Below are positions 26,749 through 36,174 of a stretch of DNA of 64,000 nucleotides, piece after piece (position 1 is the stretch's first letter; each line of letters starts with the position of its first letter). The notes below the pieces were generated by a model that was not told the origin of the DNA, ran no database searches, and worked only from the letters and a program-made list of their open reading frames with translations. Made by a program: the position numbers and the translations under genes. Source of the stretch: Aquibacillus salsiterrae. GTDB taxonomy: Bacteria; Bacillota; Bacilli; Bacillales; Amphibacillaceae. The stretch is taken from positions 62,001 through 126,000 of the forward strand of contig NZ_JAMQKC010000001.1 of NCBI RefSeq assembly GCF_028416595.1. The letters run 5' to 3'.

Positions 26749-28059
26749 TTAGCTCCTCTGTCTTGCATATATCTTGATTGGTGTTCCTTCAAAGCCAAAT
26801 GCATCACGAATTCGGTTTTCTAAAAACCTTTCGTAAGTGAAATGCATTAACTCTGGGTCATTAACAAACACAACGAAGGTTGGAGGTTTAATTGCTACTT
26901 GAGTCGCATAAAGTATCTTTAAGCGTTGGCCTTTTACCGTTGGTGTCGGGTTCATCGCAAGAGCATCCATAATAACGTCGTTTAATACGTTTGTTTCTAC
27001 ACGTTTTGAATGGTTTTCACTTGCTTCCATCACTTTTGGTATCAGTGTATGAATTCGTTTTTTTGTTTTTGCTGATAAAAATACAATCGGCGCATAATCT
27101 AAAAACTGAAAATGGGCTCTGATCTTGTCTTCAAATTCTTTTATTGCCTTCTCATGTGATTCAATGGTATCCCATTTATTTACGACGATAACAACAGCTT
27201 TTCCAGCTTCATGCGCATACCCAGCAATCTTCTTATCCTGTTCGATTATTCCGGTATCTGCATCAATCAAAGTCAAAACAACATCAGATCGCTCAATTGC
27301 CCGGAGTGCACGTAAGATGCTATATTTCTCAGTTGATTCATAGATTTTACCGCGTTTTCTCATCCCTGCCGTATCAATAATAACAAAATCCTGATCGTCT
27401 TTCGTAAAAGGGGTGTCAATGGCATCTCTTGTCGTACCTGCAATATCACTCACAATGACTCGCTCTTGATTCAAAAGTGCATTGACTAAAGAGGATTTTC
27501 CAACGTTAGGTCTACCAATTAAGCTAAAATAAATCGTATCGTCTTCGGGTTCTTCTTGAACAACTTCCGGAAAATAACTAACTACTGCATCTAACAAATC
27601 CCCTAACCCCAAGCCATGTGTCCCAGAAATCGGATAAGGTTCACCAAAGCCTAAGGAATAAAATTCATAAACATCTTCTCGCATTTCAGGATTGTCCACT
27701 TTATTGACAGCAAGAACGACAGGTTTATTTGATTTATAAAGAATTTTAGCTACTTCTTCGTCTGCTGCTGTAATTCCTTCCCTACCATTTACCATAAATA
27801 TGATTACATCGGCTTCATCAATTGCGACGGCCGCTTGTTCTCGCATCTGCACAAGTAAAGGTTCGTCCCCGAGTTCAATTCCACCTGTGTCAATAACATT
27901 GAATGTGTTTGTTAACCATTCTGCTTGCGAATAAATTCGATCACGGGTGACTCCGGGCACATCCTCGACAATTGATATTCGCTCTCCTGCTAACCGGTTA
28001 AAGATCGTTGATTTCCCTACATTCGGTCTGCCAACGATTGCTACTACTGATTTTCTCAC
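26749..28059 (-). CDS. der: Ribosome-assembly GTPase Der
   Basis: Der (EngA) is an essential tandem-GTPase needed for 50S subunit assembly, 436 residues. Two G domains are visible, with GRPNVGKST at 10-18 and GRPNVGKSS near 182-191, each with NKxD motifs (AVNKVDN, VVNKWDT), then a C-terminal KH-like domain. It lies directly upstream of gpsA, as in B. subtilis. Confidence 0.97.
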   Translation of the reverse strand: MRKSVVAIVGRPNVGKSTIFNRLAGERISIVEDVPGVTRDRIYSQAEWLTNTFNVIDTGGIELGDEPLLVQMREQAAVAIDEADVIIFMVNGREGITAADEEVAKILYKSNKPVVLAVNKVDNPEMREDVYEFYSLGFGEPYPISGTHGLGLGDLLDAVVSYFPEVVQEEPEDDTIYFSLIGRPNVGKSSLVNALLNQERVIVSDIAGTTRDAIDTPFTKDDQDFVIIDTAGMRKRGKIYESTEKYSILRALRAIERSDVVLTLIDADTGIIEQDKKIAGYAHEAGKAVVIVVNKWDTIESHEKAIKEFEDKIRAHFQFLDYAPIVFLSAKTKKRIHTLIPKVMEASENHSKRVETNVLNDVIMDALAMNPTPTVKGQRLKILYATQVAIKPPTFVVFVNDPELMHFTYERFLENRIRDAFGFEGTPIKIYARQRS

Positions 28060-28159
28060 GAAAGGTACATCCTTTCCATTTTACAAATTTCATTGCTTCT
28101 TAACTTGTATATTTTAGCAAATACGTTAATTTTAAACAATACAGAGTAATTTCTCTCAC

Positions 28160-28345
28160 TTAATGTTTGACAATAATATATAGCTCATCACTTAATGCGT
28201 GACTGATTCCATCCAATATTGCTTCTAAATTTGCCGCGACATTGTCCATTTCCTCTTTTGTCTCACACAAAAAGATTGGCGCACCGCCATCAATTTTGCT
28301 CTTATTTGTTGTTATGACAGAAAGGACAGCTTTTTCTATATTCAT
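28160..28345 (-). CDS. Small YIEGIA-associated (capping complex) protein
   Basis: A 61-residue protein with the profile of the small partner always coded beside YIEGIA proteins (capping complex subunit for YIEGIA). It starts MNIEKAVLSVITTNKSKIDGG and has no membrane segment. The start overlaps the YIEGIA gene stop by 4 bp, which implies coupled translation and probably an interacting pair. Function unknown; a role in the spore envelope is likely. Confidence 0.75.
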   Translation of the reverse strand: MNIEKAVLSVITTNKSKIDGGAPIFLCETKEEMDNVAANLEAILDGISHALSDELYIIVKH

Positions 28346-29238
28346 TTACTTGGACTCTCCTTTTTCCTTGCTTTTGACTCTGATGGCATCCGAATAGCAT
28401 TTTCTAATACCGGTACAGCACCAATCACACGCTTTGCTCGTTCAACGTCTGGGTCTTGCGGAAGGATAAAGACACCAATTCTTCCATCATCTAAATCACG
28501 CTTAATCAACGGAACTAATGCGGGCGTTCCTGAGTCACGGAACACACCCATTGAAACCGATACATCGTGTAATATAGCCTGCCTTTGTCCTAAGTTTGCT
28601 ATCGTTGTCCTTACATCAGCATTCTTGGGTGTTATGATAAACCCCATACCATATTTTAAAATTTCTTTCTGTCTAGCAGGTAAACCAATATTCATTATAT
28701 AAATCGTGTCAACATACAGTCCTGCACCATCAAAATGAATGTCACTTTGTTCAATATCAACAATATCTTTTAATGTTGAACCACTCATGAATTTCCGTAT
28801 GATTAGATAACAAATGATAGTAGCTATGATAGCAACCCAAACATTCCATACAAGGTAACAAAGAGTACTAATTAATGAAGTGAAAATAACTAAGTAGTTC
28901 CTTCCTTCAAATGCGACAGCAATTCCTTCTATGTACGTTTTCCCACGTGGTACAAGCTCAAAACTATCAAGCTCAGATAACGTGTTTCTTTCCATATTTC
29001 TAACCTCTCTAAACTGTGAGGCAGCTATTGTTAGGAAAGTCACCGCTGTAAATTCTTTTTCCATAATAGCTGGTACTGCTACCGAACCAAGTCCTGCAGC
29101 AATAAAACCTAACGCTATGTGTATGACCTTTCCATGCAAATAGGTTGGATACTGTCGGTAATCTGTTTTAAGCATGACAAACCTTGCTATAGTTCCAACA
29201 ATTACACCGAATAAGATAGGGTATGTATATTCATTCAT
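28342..29238 (-). CDS. yphB: YIEGIA family membrane protein (YphB/SeaA-like)
   Basis: A 298-residue membrane protein with the diagnostic YIEGIA motif at about residues 102-107 (GKTYIEGIAVAFEGRN). Several hydrophobic segments occupy the first half (positions about 5-22, 45-62, 115-145); the C-terminal half is soluble. The family is sporulation-associated; B. subtilis YphB (SeaA) at this locus is a spore envelope assembly factor. It overlaps both yphA and the small downstream partner, so the three are one operon. Confidence 0.8.
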   Translation of the reverse strand: MNEYTYPILFGVIVGTIARFVMLKTDYRQYPTYLHGKVIHIALGFIAAGLGSVAVPAIMEKEFTAVTFLTIAASQFREVRNMERNTLSELDSFELVPRGKTYIEGIAVAFEGRNYLVIFTSLISTLCYLVWNVWVAIIATIICYLIIRKFMSGSTLKDIVDIEQSDIHFDGAGLYVDTIYIMNIGLPARQKEILKYGMGFIITPKNADVRTTIANLGQRQAILHDVSVSMGVFRDSGTPALVPLIKRDLDDGRIGVFILPQDPDVERAKRVIGAVPVLENAIRMPSESKARKKESPSK

Positions 29239-29839
29239 GGGTCCACCTCTTCTTTTGTTTTTCCACTAGTTGTAAAAACATGTCCATACGTAATCTTAAT
29301 TCGACAATTCCTCGGATCACTACCAATAATCCGAACCCTATGAAAACCAAATCAAGAAAGGCTAATTCGCCAATTTCAGGGGAAAATCCGTAGCTCCTTA
29401 AGATTAAACCGTGAAGAATTTCACCTGTCGATATACCCATACACCAAATAATTCCACGCTCAATATAGTTTTTCGTTAAAATCATGACAACAAGGATACC
29501 AATAACTGGTATGATAATCTCTCGAGGTAAAAACATCCACACAGGGCTTACCTGTTCCCAAAAAAGGATGCCCACATAGCCAAACAATACGCACAACGCA
29601 CGAATAGTACTAAGCAACCAACCTTTTTCTTTTGCTAAAAATAATAAGGAACAAAAAGTTAAGCTAATGATCGATAGATTAATTTTTAAATCATCGCTAT
29701 AAACAAGCCACTGGTTGCTTGAAATAATAGTAATTAAAACGGAACAACCCAAAAAAGTTCGAAGCACACTTTTATCCATTAAAAATGTAGCAATAACCCA
29801 AAACATCCAACCTGTCCAATAAAACAATAAACCACTCAT
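29231..29839 (-). CDS. yphA: Membrane protein YphA
   Basis: A 202-residue polytopic membrane protein (about six helices) of the YphA family, found in spore formers; function unknown. I chose the ATG at 29839 (SGLLFYWTGWMFW follows) because AGGTG lies 6 nt upstream; a GTG at 29848 is the alternative. It overlaps yphB by 8 bp. Confidence 0.82.
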   Translation of the reverse strand: MSGLLFYWTGWMFWVIATFLMDKSVLRTFLGCSVLITIISSNQWLVYSDDLKINLSIISLTFCSLLFLAKEKGWLLSTIRALCVLFGYVGILFWEQVSPVWMFLPREIIIPVIGILVVMILTKNYIERGIIWCMGISTGEILHGLILRSYGFSPEIGELAFLDLVFIGFGLLVVIRGIVELRLRMDMFLQLVEKQKKRWTHE

Positions 29840-29929
29840 AGCTAACACCTACCTGTAAACTATTATGGCATTCTTTTATTGTGTCTAAACCCCTTTTCTA
29901 ATGTTTCCTATCCTCTCATTACAAATAGC

Positions 29930-30007
29930 AGGTGATGATTGACCCGCGGGGCTAGGGAGCAGAGTAGACAGCTCTTGGGTCTTTTTATACTTTCTTATCT
30001 TGTAAAA
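29930..30007 (+). repeat. Family A repeat, 3' part
   Basis: GATTGACCCGCGGGGCTAG, then GGGAGCAGAGTAGACAGCTC and the full T-rich tail. The 5' half is missing. It abuts the ypfD terminator. Confidence 0.8.
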
Positions 30008-30049
30008 AAAGGCTTGGATAGAATATCATTTCTACCCAAGCCTTTGAAT
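30007..30049 (-). terminator. Intrinsic terminator of ypfD
   Basis: AAAGGCTTGG and CCAAGCCTTT form the outer stem (with AGAAAT/ATTTCT inside) and T-runs follow on both strands. Confidence 0.85.
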
Positions 30050-30071
30050 AAAGGTACTAAAAAGATTCCAA

Positions 30072-31211
30072 TTATTTATATTTGTCTAGCTTGTTTCCAA
30101 TCATATCACCTAATTGGAAACCGGAGTGGTCTTCTTCTTTTTCATATTGTTTTATTTCTTCTTGATTTTGGTCCATCTCGATTTCTTTTATACTTAACGA
30201 AACCCTTTTATCTTTTTCATTAATGTCTAACACCTTAACGGTAACTGTTTGGCCAACTTGTAAAACTTCCTGTGGAGTTCCAATATGCTCCGTCGAAATT
30301 TGTGAGATGTGTACGAGACCTTCCACGCCAGGTAATATCTCAACAAATGCACCGAAATTCACTAATCGTTTCACTGTTCCTTCAACAATGGAACCCACTT
30401 GGACATTTTCGCCTATCTTTTCCCATGGTCCCTTTTGCGTAGCTTTTAAAGAGAGTGAAATTCGCTCATTGTCCCGGTCAACTGCTAATACTTTTACTTT
30501 AATTACTTGTCCTTCCTCGACAACATCTGAAGCCTTTTCGACATGTTGGTGTGATAATTGTGAAATGTGAACAAGGCCATCAATTCCACCAAGGTCGACA
30601 AACACACCAAAGTTTGTAATTCGTTGGACTTTACCCTCGATCGTTTGTCCTTCTTCGATTGATTGAATAATCTCTTGTTTTTTAACTGCTTCATTTGCTT
30701 CTAATACTGCTCGGTGTGATAAAATTACACGATTTTGTTCACGGTCTAATTCGACTACCTTTAATGTTAACGTTTTATTCTTATAATCTGCAAAATCTTC
30801 TACATAATGGCTTTCAACGAGAGATGCAGGAATAAAACCTCTAAGGCCAACATCAACTACAAGTCCGCCCTTTACTACATCTTGAACTTCTGCTTCAAAC
30901 ACTTCGCCATTTTCATATTTTTGTTGCAAATTCTGCCAAGCTTGTTCAGCATCAACTAATCGTTTAGATAAAATAACCTCTTCATCTTCTACTTTCTTGA
31001 CTTGAAGGGTTAGTTCATCTCCTTCTGAAACAACATCACTTGCTTTCTCAATACGAAGACTAGATAACTCACTAATCGGAACAATCGCATCTACTTTATA
31101 CCCAATATCAACGAGTACTTGTTTGTCCTCGACCTTAACCACTTTCCCTGTTACTTGATCACCAACAGATAGTTCCTTAAATTCTGAAATTTCCTTGTTC
31201 ATTTCTTCCAT
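30072..31211 (-). CDS. ypfD: S1 domain RNA-binding protein YpfD
   Basis: A 379-residue relative of ribosomal protein S1 with four S1 (OB-fold) repeats, at about 14-85, 100-168, 185-255 and 270-340 (each with a G.V...FG.FV type core). It probably binds mRNA; in Bacillus it is not an essential ribosomal protein. I chose the ATG at 31211, 8 nt after AAGGAGG; the frame opens 27 bp further. Linked to plsC and cmk. Confidence 0.93.
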   Translation of the reverse strand: MEEMNKEISEFKELSVGDQVTGKVVKVEDKQVLVDIGYKVDAIVPISELSSLRIEKASDVVSEGDELTLQVKKVEDEEVILSKRLVDAEQAWQNLQQKYENGEVFEAEVQDVVKGGLVVDVGLRGFIPASLVESHYVEDFADYKNKTLTLKVVELDREQNRVILSHRAVLEANEAVKKQEIIQSIEEGQTIEGKVQRITNFGVFVDLGGIDGLVHISQLSHQHVEKASDVVEEGQVIKVKVLAVDRDNERISLSLKATQKGPWEKIGENVQVGSIVEGTVKRLVNFGAFVEILPGVEGLVHISQISTEHIGTPQEVLQVGQTVTVKVLDINEKDKRVSLSIKEIEMDQNQEEIKQYEKEEDHSGFQLGDMIGNKLDKYK

Positions 31212-31315
31212 CACATAGACCTCCTTAAATTCCAACACAGTTAGCTAATGATATTTGTCCTTTTGTCTAAGTCTAACTTCTAACATTTATTGTTTTTTGT
31301 CAAGCTAACACGTAA

Positions 31316-31897
31316 TTATTTATGATTTTCGAGCAATTTTTTTATTTCATGCATGATTATGTCAGTTACTTCTTGTGCTGACGCTTTTCTTTCTCTTAAC
31401 TCATCCATTTCTATTGGTTTTCCGTAAACAACTTTGAGTTGGCCAAACTTCCGGTAGGGGCCAACAATAGCACATGGGATAATCACCGCTTCAGATCGAA
31501 GAGCAAAAAAACCTGCTCCAGATAAACCTTCACCAATTTCACCCGTTTTACTTCGGGTACCTTCCGGAAAAAGCCCTAACGTATTCCCATCCTTTAGGAT
31601 TGCTAACGCTTGTCTTAGTGCATTCCTGTCTTTCATCCCTCGTTTTATTGGAAATGCATGAACCCCCCGCAAAATCCCACCTACCAATTTATTGGAAAAT
31701 AATTCCTCTTTGGCCATAAAATAAATATCTCTTGGACAAGTAATCCCGACAATTGGGGGATCTAAATTGGATATATGATTAGAACAAATAATTACTGGTC
31801 CTGATTTAGGTACATTATTTTCCCCGATTACCTTCACACGATAAATTGGTGACAGTAAAATCGTACAGAGTGCCTTACCAATTTTGTAAAGACTCAT
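31316..31897 (-). CDS. plsC: 1-acyl-sn-glycerol-3-phosphate acyltransferase
   Basis: A 193-residue PlsC-type acyltransferase that adds the second acyl chain in phosphatidic acid synthesis, at the membrane. The catalytic NHISNLD (H..xD) is near residues 40-46 and the FPEGTRS substrate motif near 115-121. It lies 4 bp below cmk and upstream of ypfD, an order common in Bacillaceae though not in B. subtilis. Confidence 0.92.
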   Translation of the reverse strand: MSLYKIGKALCTILLSPIYRVKVIGENNVPKSGPVIICSNHISNLDPPIVGITCPRDIYFMAKEELFSNKLVGGILRGVHAFPIKRGMKDRNALRQALAILKDGNTLGLFPEGTRSKTGEIGEGLSGAGFFALRSEAVIIPCAIVGPYRKFGQLKVVYGKPIEMDELRERKASAQEVTDIIMHEIKKLLENHK

Positions 31898-31900
31898 TTT

Positions 31901-32581
31901 TCATTCTCCTTTTGCCTGCTCTACAATATTTAAGATAATGGTTACTACTTCATTAATTGATAGTGAGGTAGTATCAAGTTCGATAGCATCATCTGCTTTT
32001 ACTAGTGGTGCAGCTTCTCGTTCTGAATCTAGTTTATCTCTCTGTTCAATTTCTTGTTTTAATTGTTCTAGATTAGAACGAATCCCGTATTCAAGATTTT
32101 CCTTCTGTCTCCGTAATGCTCTTTCCTCAACAGACGCGATGAGAAATATTTTCACTTCCGCATCCGGAATCACATGTGTACCAATATCCCTTCCATCCAT
32201 AACGACACCACGTTTCGCTGCCAGATCTTTTTGTCTTTTTACCATCTGTTTACGAACGTTAGGATGCTTAGCAACGTAAGAGACTGAATTTGTAACACGT
32301 TTTGTTCTGATTGCTGCAGTAATTTCTTGATTGTTCCAAAAAACTTTTTGACCGTCTTCCCCTTGCTGCAATTCGATTGTCGATTGGTTTAAAAGATTGC
32401 ATAGTTCATCTTCATTATCTAGATCAATCTGGTTATTCAATGCCATGTACGTTAACGACCGGTACATAGCTCCTGTATCTATGTATAAATAGGATAATGC
32501 ACTTGCTGTTTTTTTCGCTACTGTACTCTTTCCTGCTGCGGCTGGTCCATCTATCGCTATTGCAATTTTTTTGTCAGACAT
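31901..32581 (-). CDS. cmk: Cytidylate kinase
   Basis: Phosphorylates CMP and dCMP with ATP, 226 residues. The P-loop GPAAAGKST is at 12-20 and [10 protein letters not shown] marks the nucleotide-monophosphate site. The usual cmk-plsC-ypfD order follows. The start ATG is at 32581. Confidence 0.96.
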   Translation of the reverse strand: MSDKKIAIAIDGPAAAGKSTVAKKTASALSYLYIDTGAMYRSLTYMALNNQIDLDNEDELCNLLNQSTIELQQGEDGQKVFWNNQEITAAIRTKRVTNSVSYVAKHPNVRKQMVKRQKDLAAKRGVVMDGRDIGTHVIPDAEVKIFLIASVEERALRRQKENLEYGIRSNLEQLKQEIEQRDKLDSEREAAPLVKADDAIELDTTSLSINEVVTIILNIVEQAKGE

Positions 32582-32611
32582 TATAAAACAATTCCTCTCA
32601 TTCTTTCTCTG

Positions 32612-32812
32612 TTAAAAGGATAACACATTGTTAAAGAGGTAGTCTAAGGTTTTTATATGATTTGAGTCATAATCCTTAAACACCCCGAGATATTGATAAA
32701 CTGGTTCTACATATAGCTTGATATCCGTTTGATTGATAAGTACTTGAAAAATAATTAGTAATAATAAATGTGAACATAGGGCAGCAATAATTATCCGTTC
32801 TACTCTTTTCAT
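32612..32812 (-). CDS. ypfB: Small membrane protein YpfB (DUF5359)
   Basis: A 66-residue protein with one transmembrane helix (IIIAALCSHLLLLIIFQVLI), a basic N-terminus and a short extracytoplasmic tail: DUF5359/YpfB type. Function unknown. I prefer the ATG at 32812 (KRVERII follows) because AAGG is 9 nt upstream; the ATG at 32818 is too close to it. Between motI and cmk, as in B. subtilis. Confidence 0.75.
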   Translation of the reverse strand: MKRVERIIIAALCSHLLLLIIFQVLINQTDIKLYVEPVYQYLGVFKDYDSNHIKTLDYLFNNVLSF

Positions 32813-32883
32813 GTCCATCTACCTTTTTTTCCTTATCTTCCCTTATGGAGGCACTATCTATTCACCTTATATCGTCATTAAAC

Positions 32884-33537
32884 CTAAATAAGTCGTCTTC
32901 TTCCTTTTAATTGCCTTTCAAAACAATACTTAATGATCATTTGGCGATCCTTATCATTTATTTCGACAAATTTCAGTGTAAGAATGTCATTTAATTTGTC
33001 TTTACGACTACGCACACGTATAATTTCAGCTGTTGCATAAACATACTCATTTGAACCCGATTCTAAAGGCAAGACCATCCAAACATCAATCAGCTTTCTA
33101 GGAATAAACTGACCTTTGTCTTGAACAAAGATGGATACACCTCCGCCACTTATATCTTGAGAAATAGTGGTAAACGGCTCTATGCTTTGGTCAGGGTCAT
33201 CAATCGCAACGTCAATTGACGTGGTGATTCGTACGTATTCCCTTCGTTGGATTCTAACTAATTCGTTTGCTGGATATTCTAAAACTAATGTTGGGATCGT
33301 GATAACTTTTTTATCCAGTATTCTAGTAGCGAAGAGATAGATAGAATGATCCTGTCCAACAAATCGGGCATGAAATTCAGTATCCGTAGTGAAGATACCC
33401 GTTCTTCCTGAATTCTCATTAATCGGATAATCTACATAAATTAGATTATCTTCTTGTTCCACGACTTTACAGCGGAATCGTTCCAAGCCATTTTCCTTTT
33501 TCAATTCTAACATCAACTGTGTACCTATTTTAATCAA
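32884..33537 (-). CDS. motI: PilZ domain c-di-GMP receptor MotI/YpfA
   Basis: A 217-residue two-domain c-di-GMP receptor (YpfA/DgrA). The N-terminal YcgR-like domain (about 1-95) is followed by a PilZ domain with RIQRREYVR (RxxxR) and DISGGG (D/NxSxxG). In B. subtilis the protein acts as a flagellar clutch on MotA. No flagellar gene is in this window. The TTG start at 33537 follows GAGG. Confidence 0.87.
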   Translation of the reverse strand: MIKIGTQLMLELKKENGLERFRCKVVEQEDNLIYVDYPINENSGRTGIFTTDTEFHARFVGQDHSIYLFATRILDKKVITIPTLVLEYPANELVRIQRREYVRITTSIDVAIDDPDQSIEPFTTISQDISGGGVSIFVQDKGQFIPRKLIDVWMVLPLESGSNEYVYATAEIIRVRSRKDKLNDILTLKFVEINDKDRQMIIKYCFERQLKGRRRLI

Positions 33538-33598
33538 TACCGTTGCCTCTTTTCCCCCATTTAGTCGGCTTTTATAATGATTTTATCGCAAATAATGG

Positions 33599-33684
33599 AA
33601 AAAGTGCAAGCGCCTTGTAGTGGCAGATTCTAGGGTGTAACCCACGCTGTTGAAATTGCTGTATTTTTTTGTCTTATAAAAAAA
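33599..33684 (+). repeat. Family A repeat, strongly decayed copy (tentative)
   Basis: AAAAGTGCAAGCGCCTTG resembles the head and ACGCTGTTGAA with a T-rich stretch ending GTCTTATAAAA resembles the tail. Pairing is mostly lost. Confidence 0.4.
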
Positions 33685-33707
33685 AGGGAAAGGTTAAACC
33701 CTTTCCC
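33678..33707 (-). terminator. Intrinsic terminator of ypeB
   Basis: GGGAAAGG and CCTTTCCC pair around a 6-nt loop and a run of eight T follows on the minus strand; it starts within the stop codon of ypeB. Confidence 0.85.
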
Positions 33708-35050
33708 TACATTTCATTATTAAATCTATCTTCGCCTATTTTAAGCTTTTCTACTTGGACTTCTACGCCAGTATTGGCATTAATGAATATGCGGTACGTA
33801 TCGTCTCCTAGTGTACCGAGAAACTCATAGGCTAATACTTCTTCCCCAAGTTTGTCTTCAATAACTGCTATGGACTCTTCTTGAATCTTAACGTTTGGAT
33901 TTACCTTGTCTCTTGCTTCTTCTTTAGTCAATGCCGGCTTTTCGAAATTTCTTTCTTGATGATTTTTTAAATATTCTCTTGTTGATAAGCCGAGAATCTC
34001 CCCGTTATCTAAAGCCACTTTTATCTGAATGGAATCTGGATATACCCGAATATCGTCTTGTTTGTATAAGAAGCTATAAACTCCAACATTATCATACTGG
34101 CTACTTTGAAACAGGACCATATTGTTTATATCAAGACCCTTTAAGTATTTCGTTGCCTTTTCCATACCCTCATACAAACTAATCGTTGGCTCTTTTACTT
34201 CTCGGTTGACCATTAAAGATAATGGATATCCTCCCTTAACAGAAATATCGACATACCCTGATTTCTCATTGGTTTGGTAAGAGCCACTATAGAATGGAAC
34301 AGTTGCACCATCCCCAGACTTTGTCAACGAAATTTCTGTTTGGTCATCTAATTCAAAAAATTTCCGCGCTTGTTTTCGTGCTTTATCTTCAGAAATCTCA
34401 TCCCCTTGCAAATTCCGATAATCGTGATTCTCCTTTGACATTCCTGTAAACGTAGGACCAAAATCCCCCTCTTCGTAGCCACCAACTGTTTTTTCTACTG
34501 TTTTAAACCCATCAATAATCGTATTATCTGCTGGCTCATCATCGCTAGCTAGCGCAAGTTGGACATCCATCCAACGAAGGTTATTCTTTAAAACCATGTT
34601 TTGTACATTTCTCAACTCTTTTTCAATCTCTCCAGACTTCTTGTACAGCTCTTTAAGCGTATTGACTTCCTCGTCTGACAATGGTTCATTTTCTAAGTCT
34701 CTAACTGCTGTTCGATAACTGAACTTTCCAATGTTTGATAAAAATTCTTCTGTTTTATTGAACGGCAATAGTGTTAACGGTAATTGACCTACATCACCTT
34801 GCGCTTGAGAAGTTAACCTCCATATTTCAATTAGTTGTGGAGATAGTTGTTCTTTTGTGTTCATTGCTAACGTTGTCCCTATCTTATCGTGCAACAAGTC
34901 CATATAATAGGATAAATCATGAAAGGAGCGCTGATAGTTATTCTCTGCTTGAATTAAAACAGCATTTTTTTCTTGATTTTCTTGGTATCCCCATATCCCT
35001 ACTCCGATTAATCCTATCGAAAGTACTACAATCGCAATCCATCTTATCAT
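33707..35050 (-). CDS. ypeB: Germination protein YpeB
   Basis: A 447-residue partner that protects and localises the cortex hydrolase SleB in the dormant spore inner membrane. It has a single N-terminal membrane anchor (residues 3-22, IAIVVLSIGLIGVGIW), a long helical region and C-terminal PepSY-like domains (about 235-440). The start is 15 bp below the sleB stop, the conserved sleB-ypeB operon. Confidence 0.94.
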   Translation of the reverse strand: MIRWIAIVVLSIGLIGVGIWGYQENQEKNAVLIQAENNYQRSFHDLSYYMDLLHDKIGTTLAMNTKEQLSPQLIEIWRLTSQAQGDVGQLPLTLLPFNKTEEFLSNIGKFSYRTAVRDLENEPLSDEEVNTLKELYKKSGEIEKELRNVQNMVLKNNLRWMDVQLALASDDEPADNTIIDGFKTVEKTVGGYEEGDFGPTFTGMSKENHDYRNLQGDEISEDKARKQARKFFELDDQTEISLTKSGDGATVPFYSGSYQTNEKSGYVDISVKGGYPLSLMVNREVKEPTISLYEGMEKATKYLKGLDINNMVLFQSSQYDNVGVYSFLYKQDDIRVYPDSIQIKVALDNGEILGLSTREYLKNHQERNFEKPALTKEEARDKVNPNVKIQEESIAVIEDKLGEEVLAYEFLGTLGDDTYRIFINANTGVEVQVEKLKIGEDRFNNEM

Positions 35051-35065
35051 CGCTAGTCCACCTTT

Positions 35066-35908
35066 CTACATAGAGAATATGTGTTTACCAATCCGTTTAA
35101 TTTGCGGCCTACTCCAAATCCACTTAGAAGTTGCTGTATCTGGATTAAAATAGTAAATGGCACCACCGGTAGGGTCCCAGCCATTAAGAGCATCTAACAC
35201 AGCTCTTCTTGCAGAATCATCTGGTGTTAGCCATATTTGTCCATCGGCAACAGCTGTAAATGCCCTTGGTTCAAAAATGACTCCGGAAACCGTATTTGGG
35301 AAAGTCGGGCTTTCCACTCGATTTAGGATAACAGCAGCAACTGCCACTTTGCCTTCATATGGTTCTCCTCTGGCTTCACCATAAACTGCGTTAGACATAA
35401 GTTTTATGTCATTTTGAGAAAAACCAGCAGGCACATTTACCGCTGTCGGTTGTGGTGGGGTAGTTGTTTGATTGTCGCCTTGTCGGTTATTTGTTTCGGA
35501 ATTTCCTGTTTGCTCTGTCTGGTTTTCAGTCGGCGTACCCCCGTAGTAAGTAAATTTGTTTCCAGCATTTAACTGATTTTGAACGTATTGTTTATCGTAC
35601 TTACTAGCTTTCACCAATTTTTGTTTTGTGGTTGGTCCTGCTAAGCCATCTACTTCCATACCAAATTCATATTGGAAATTTCTAAGCGCCCAATAAGTAC
35701 CCCATCCGAAGACACCGTCAATCTTTCCATTATAAAACCCTAAGTACTGTAATCTTGCTTGCAACTCAATTACATCCTGTCCAGTTGCACCTTGTTGAAT
35801 CACCTGTTGACTAAAAGCCTTAACTGGTGTTGTAGAGTTGGTAGCTGTTACACCACCTACTGTCATAATTGCTACCACAAATAATAGCAACATTTTTTTT
35901 ATGTTCAT
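35066..35908 (-). CDS. sleB: Spore cortex-lytic enzyme SleB
   Basis: A lytic transglycosylase that cuts cortex muramic-delta-lactam peptidoglycan at germination. From the ATG at 35908 (after AGGAGG) it is 280 residues: a signal peptide (to about residue 33, VKA), a peptidoglycan-binding domain (about 40-100), a low-complexity Asn/Thr/Gln linker (about 115-145) and a hydrolase_2 catalytic domain with the conserved Glu in YGEARGEPYEGK. Confidence 0.96.
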   Translation of the reverse strand: MNIKKMLLLFVVAIMTVGGVTATNSTTPVKAFSQQVIQQGATGQDVIELQARLQYLGFYNGKIDGVFGWGTYWALRNFQYEFGMEVDGLAGPTTKQKLVKASKYDKQYVQNQLNAGNKFTYYGGTPTENQTEQTGNSETNNRQGDNQTTTPPQPTAVNVPAGFSQNDIKLMSNAVYGEARGEPYEGKVAVAAVILNRVESPTFPNTVSGVIFEPRAFTAVADGQIWLTPDDSARRAVLDALNGWDPTGGAIYYFNPDTATSKWIWSRPQIKRIGKHIFSM

Positions 35909-36052
35909 AAGTAATCCTCCTATGAGCAAAAGTTCCATTTTATTTGTAGTTATTTTTCTATTTAATCTAATTTTTATTCATCATGGCAGAAAATCTGAAA
36001 CTTGCCATTTAATGGGTTTTATTTGTGAGGTAAGGAGCTTTGCTTGAAACGT

Positions 36053-36085
36053 AAGAAAAGCGCCCGGAGCTAGACAGCTCTAAAA
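36053..36085 (+). repeat. Family A repeat, short form
   Basis: AAGAAAAGCG is fused directly to CCCGGAGCTAGACAGCTC, so only the head, the tail side of the outer stem and the small GAGCT/AGCTC hairpin remain. Confidence 0.75.
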
Positions 36086-36122
36086 AAAGACACTTGGCAT
36101 TATAAATCCAAGTGTCTTTTTG
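36086..36122 (-). terminator. Intrinsic terminator of prsW
   Basis: GACACTTGG and CCAAGTGTC form a perfect stem flanked by A-runs and T-runs, so it works on both strands. Confidence 0.85.
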
Positions 36123-36174
36123 CTATTAGTCCTAATTAGGTGTGCAGCATGTTCTTTGTAGGCAGCTGATTCAT

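Noticed and set aside
33599-33684. A separate new repeat type near motI
   Set aside because: Head-like and tail-like segments suggest a worn family A copy rather than a new family; listed as tentative only.
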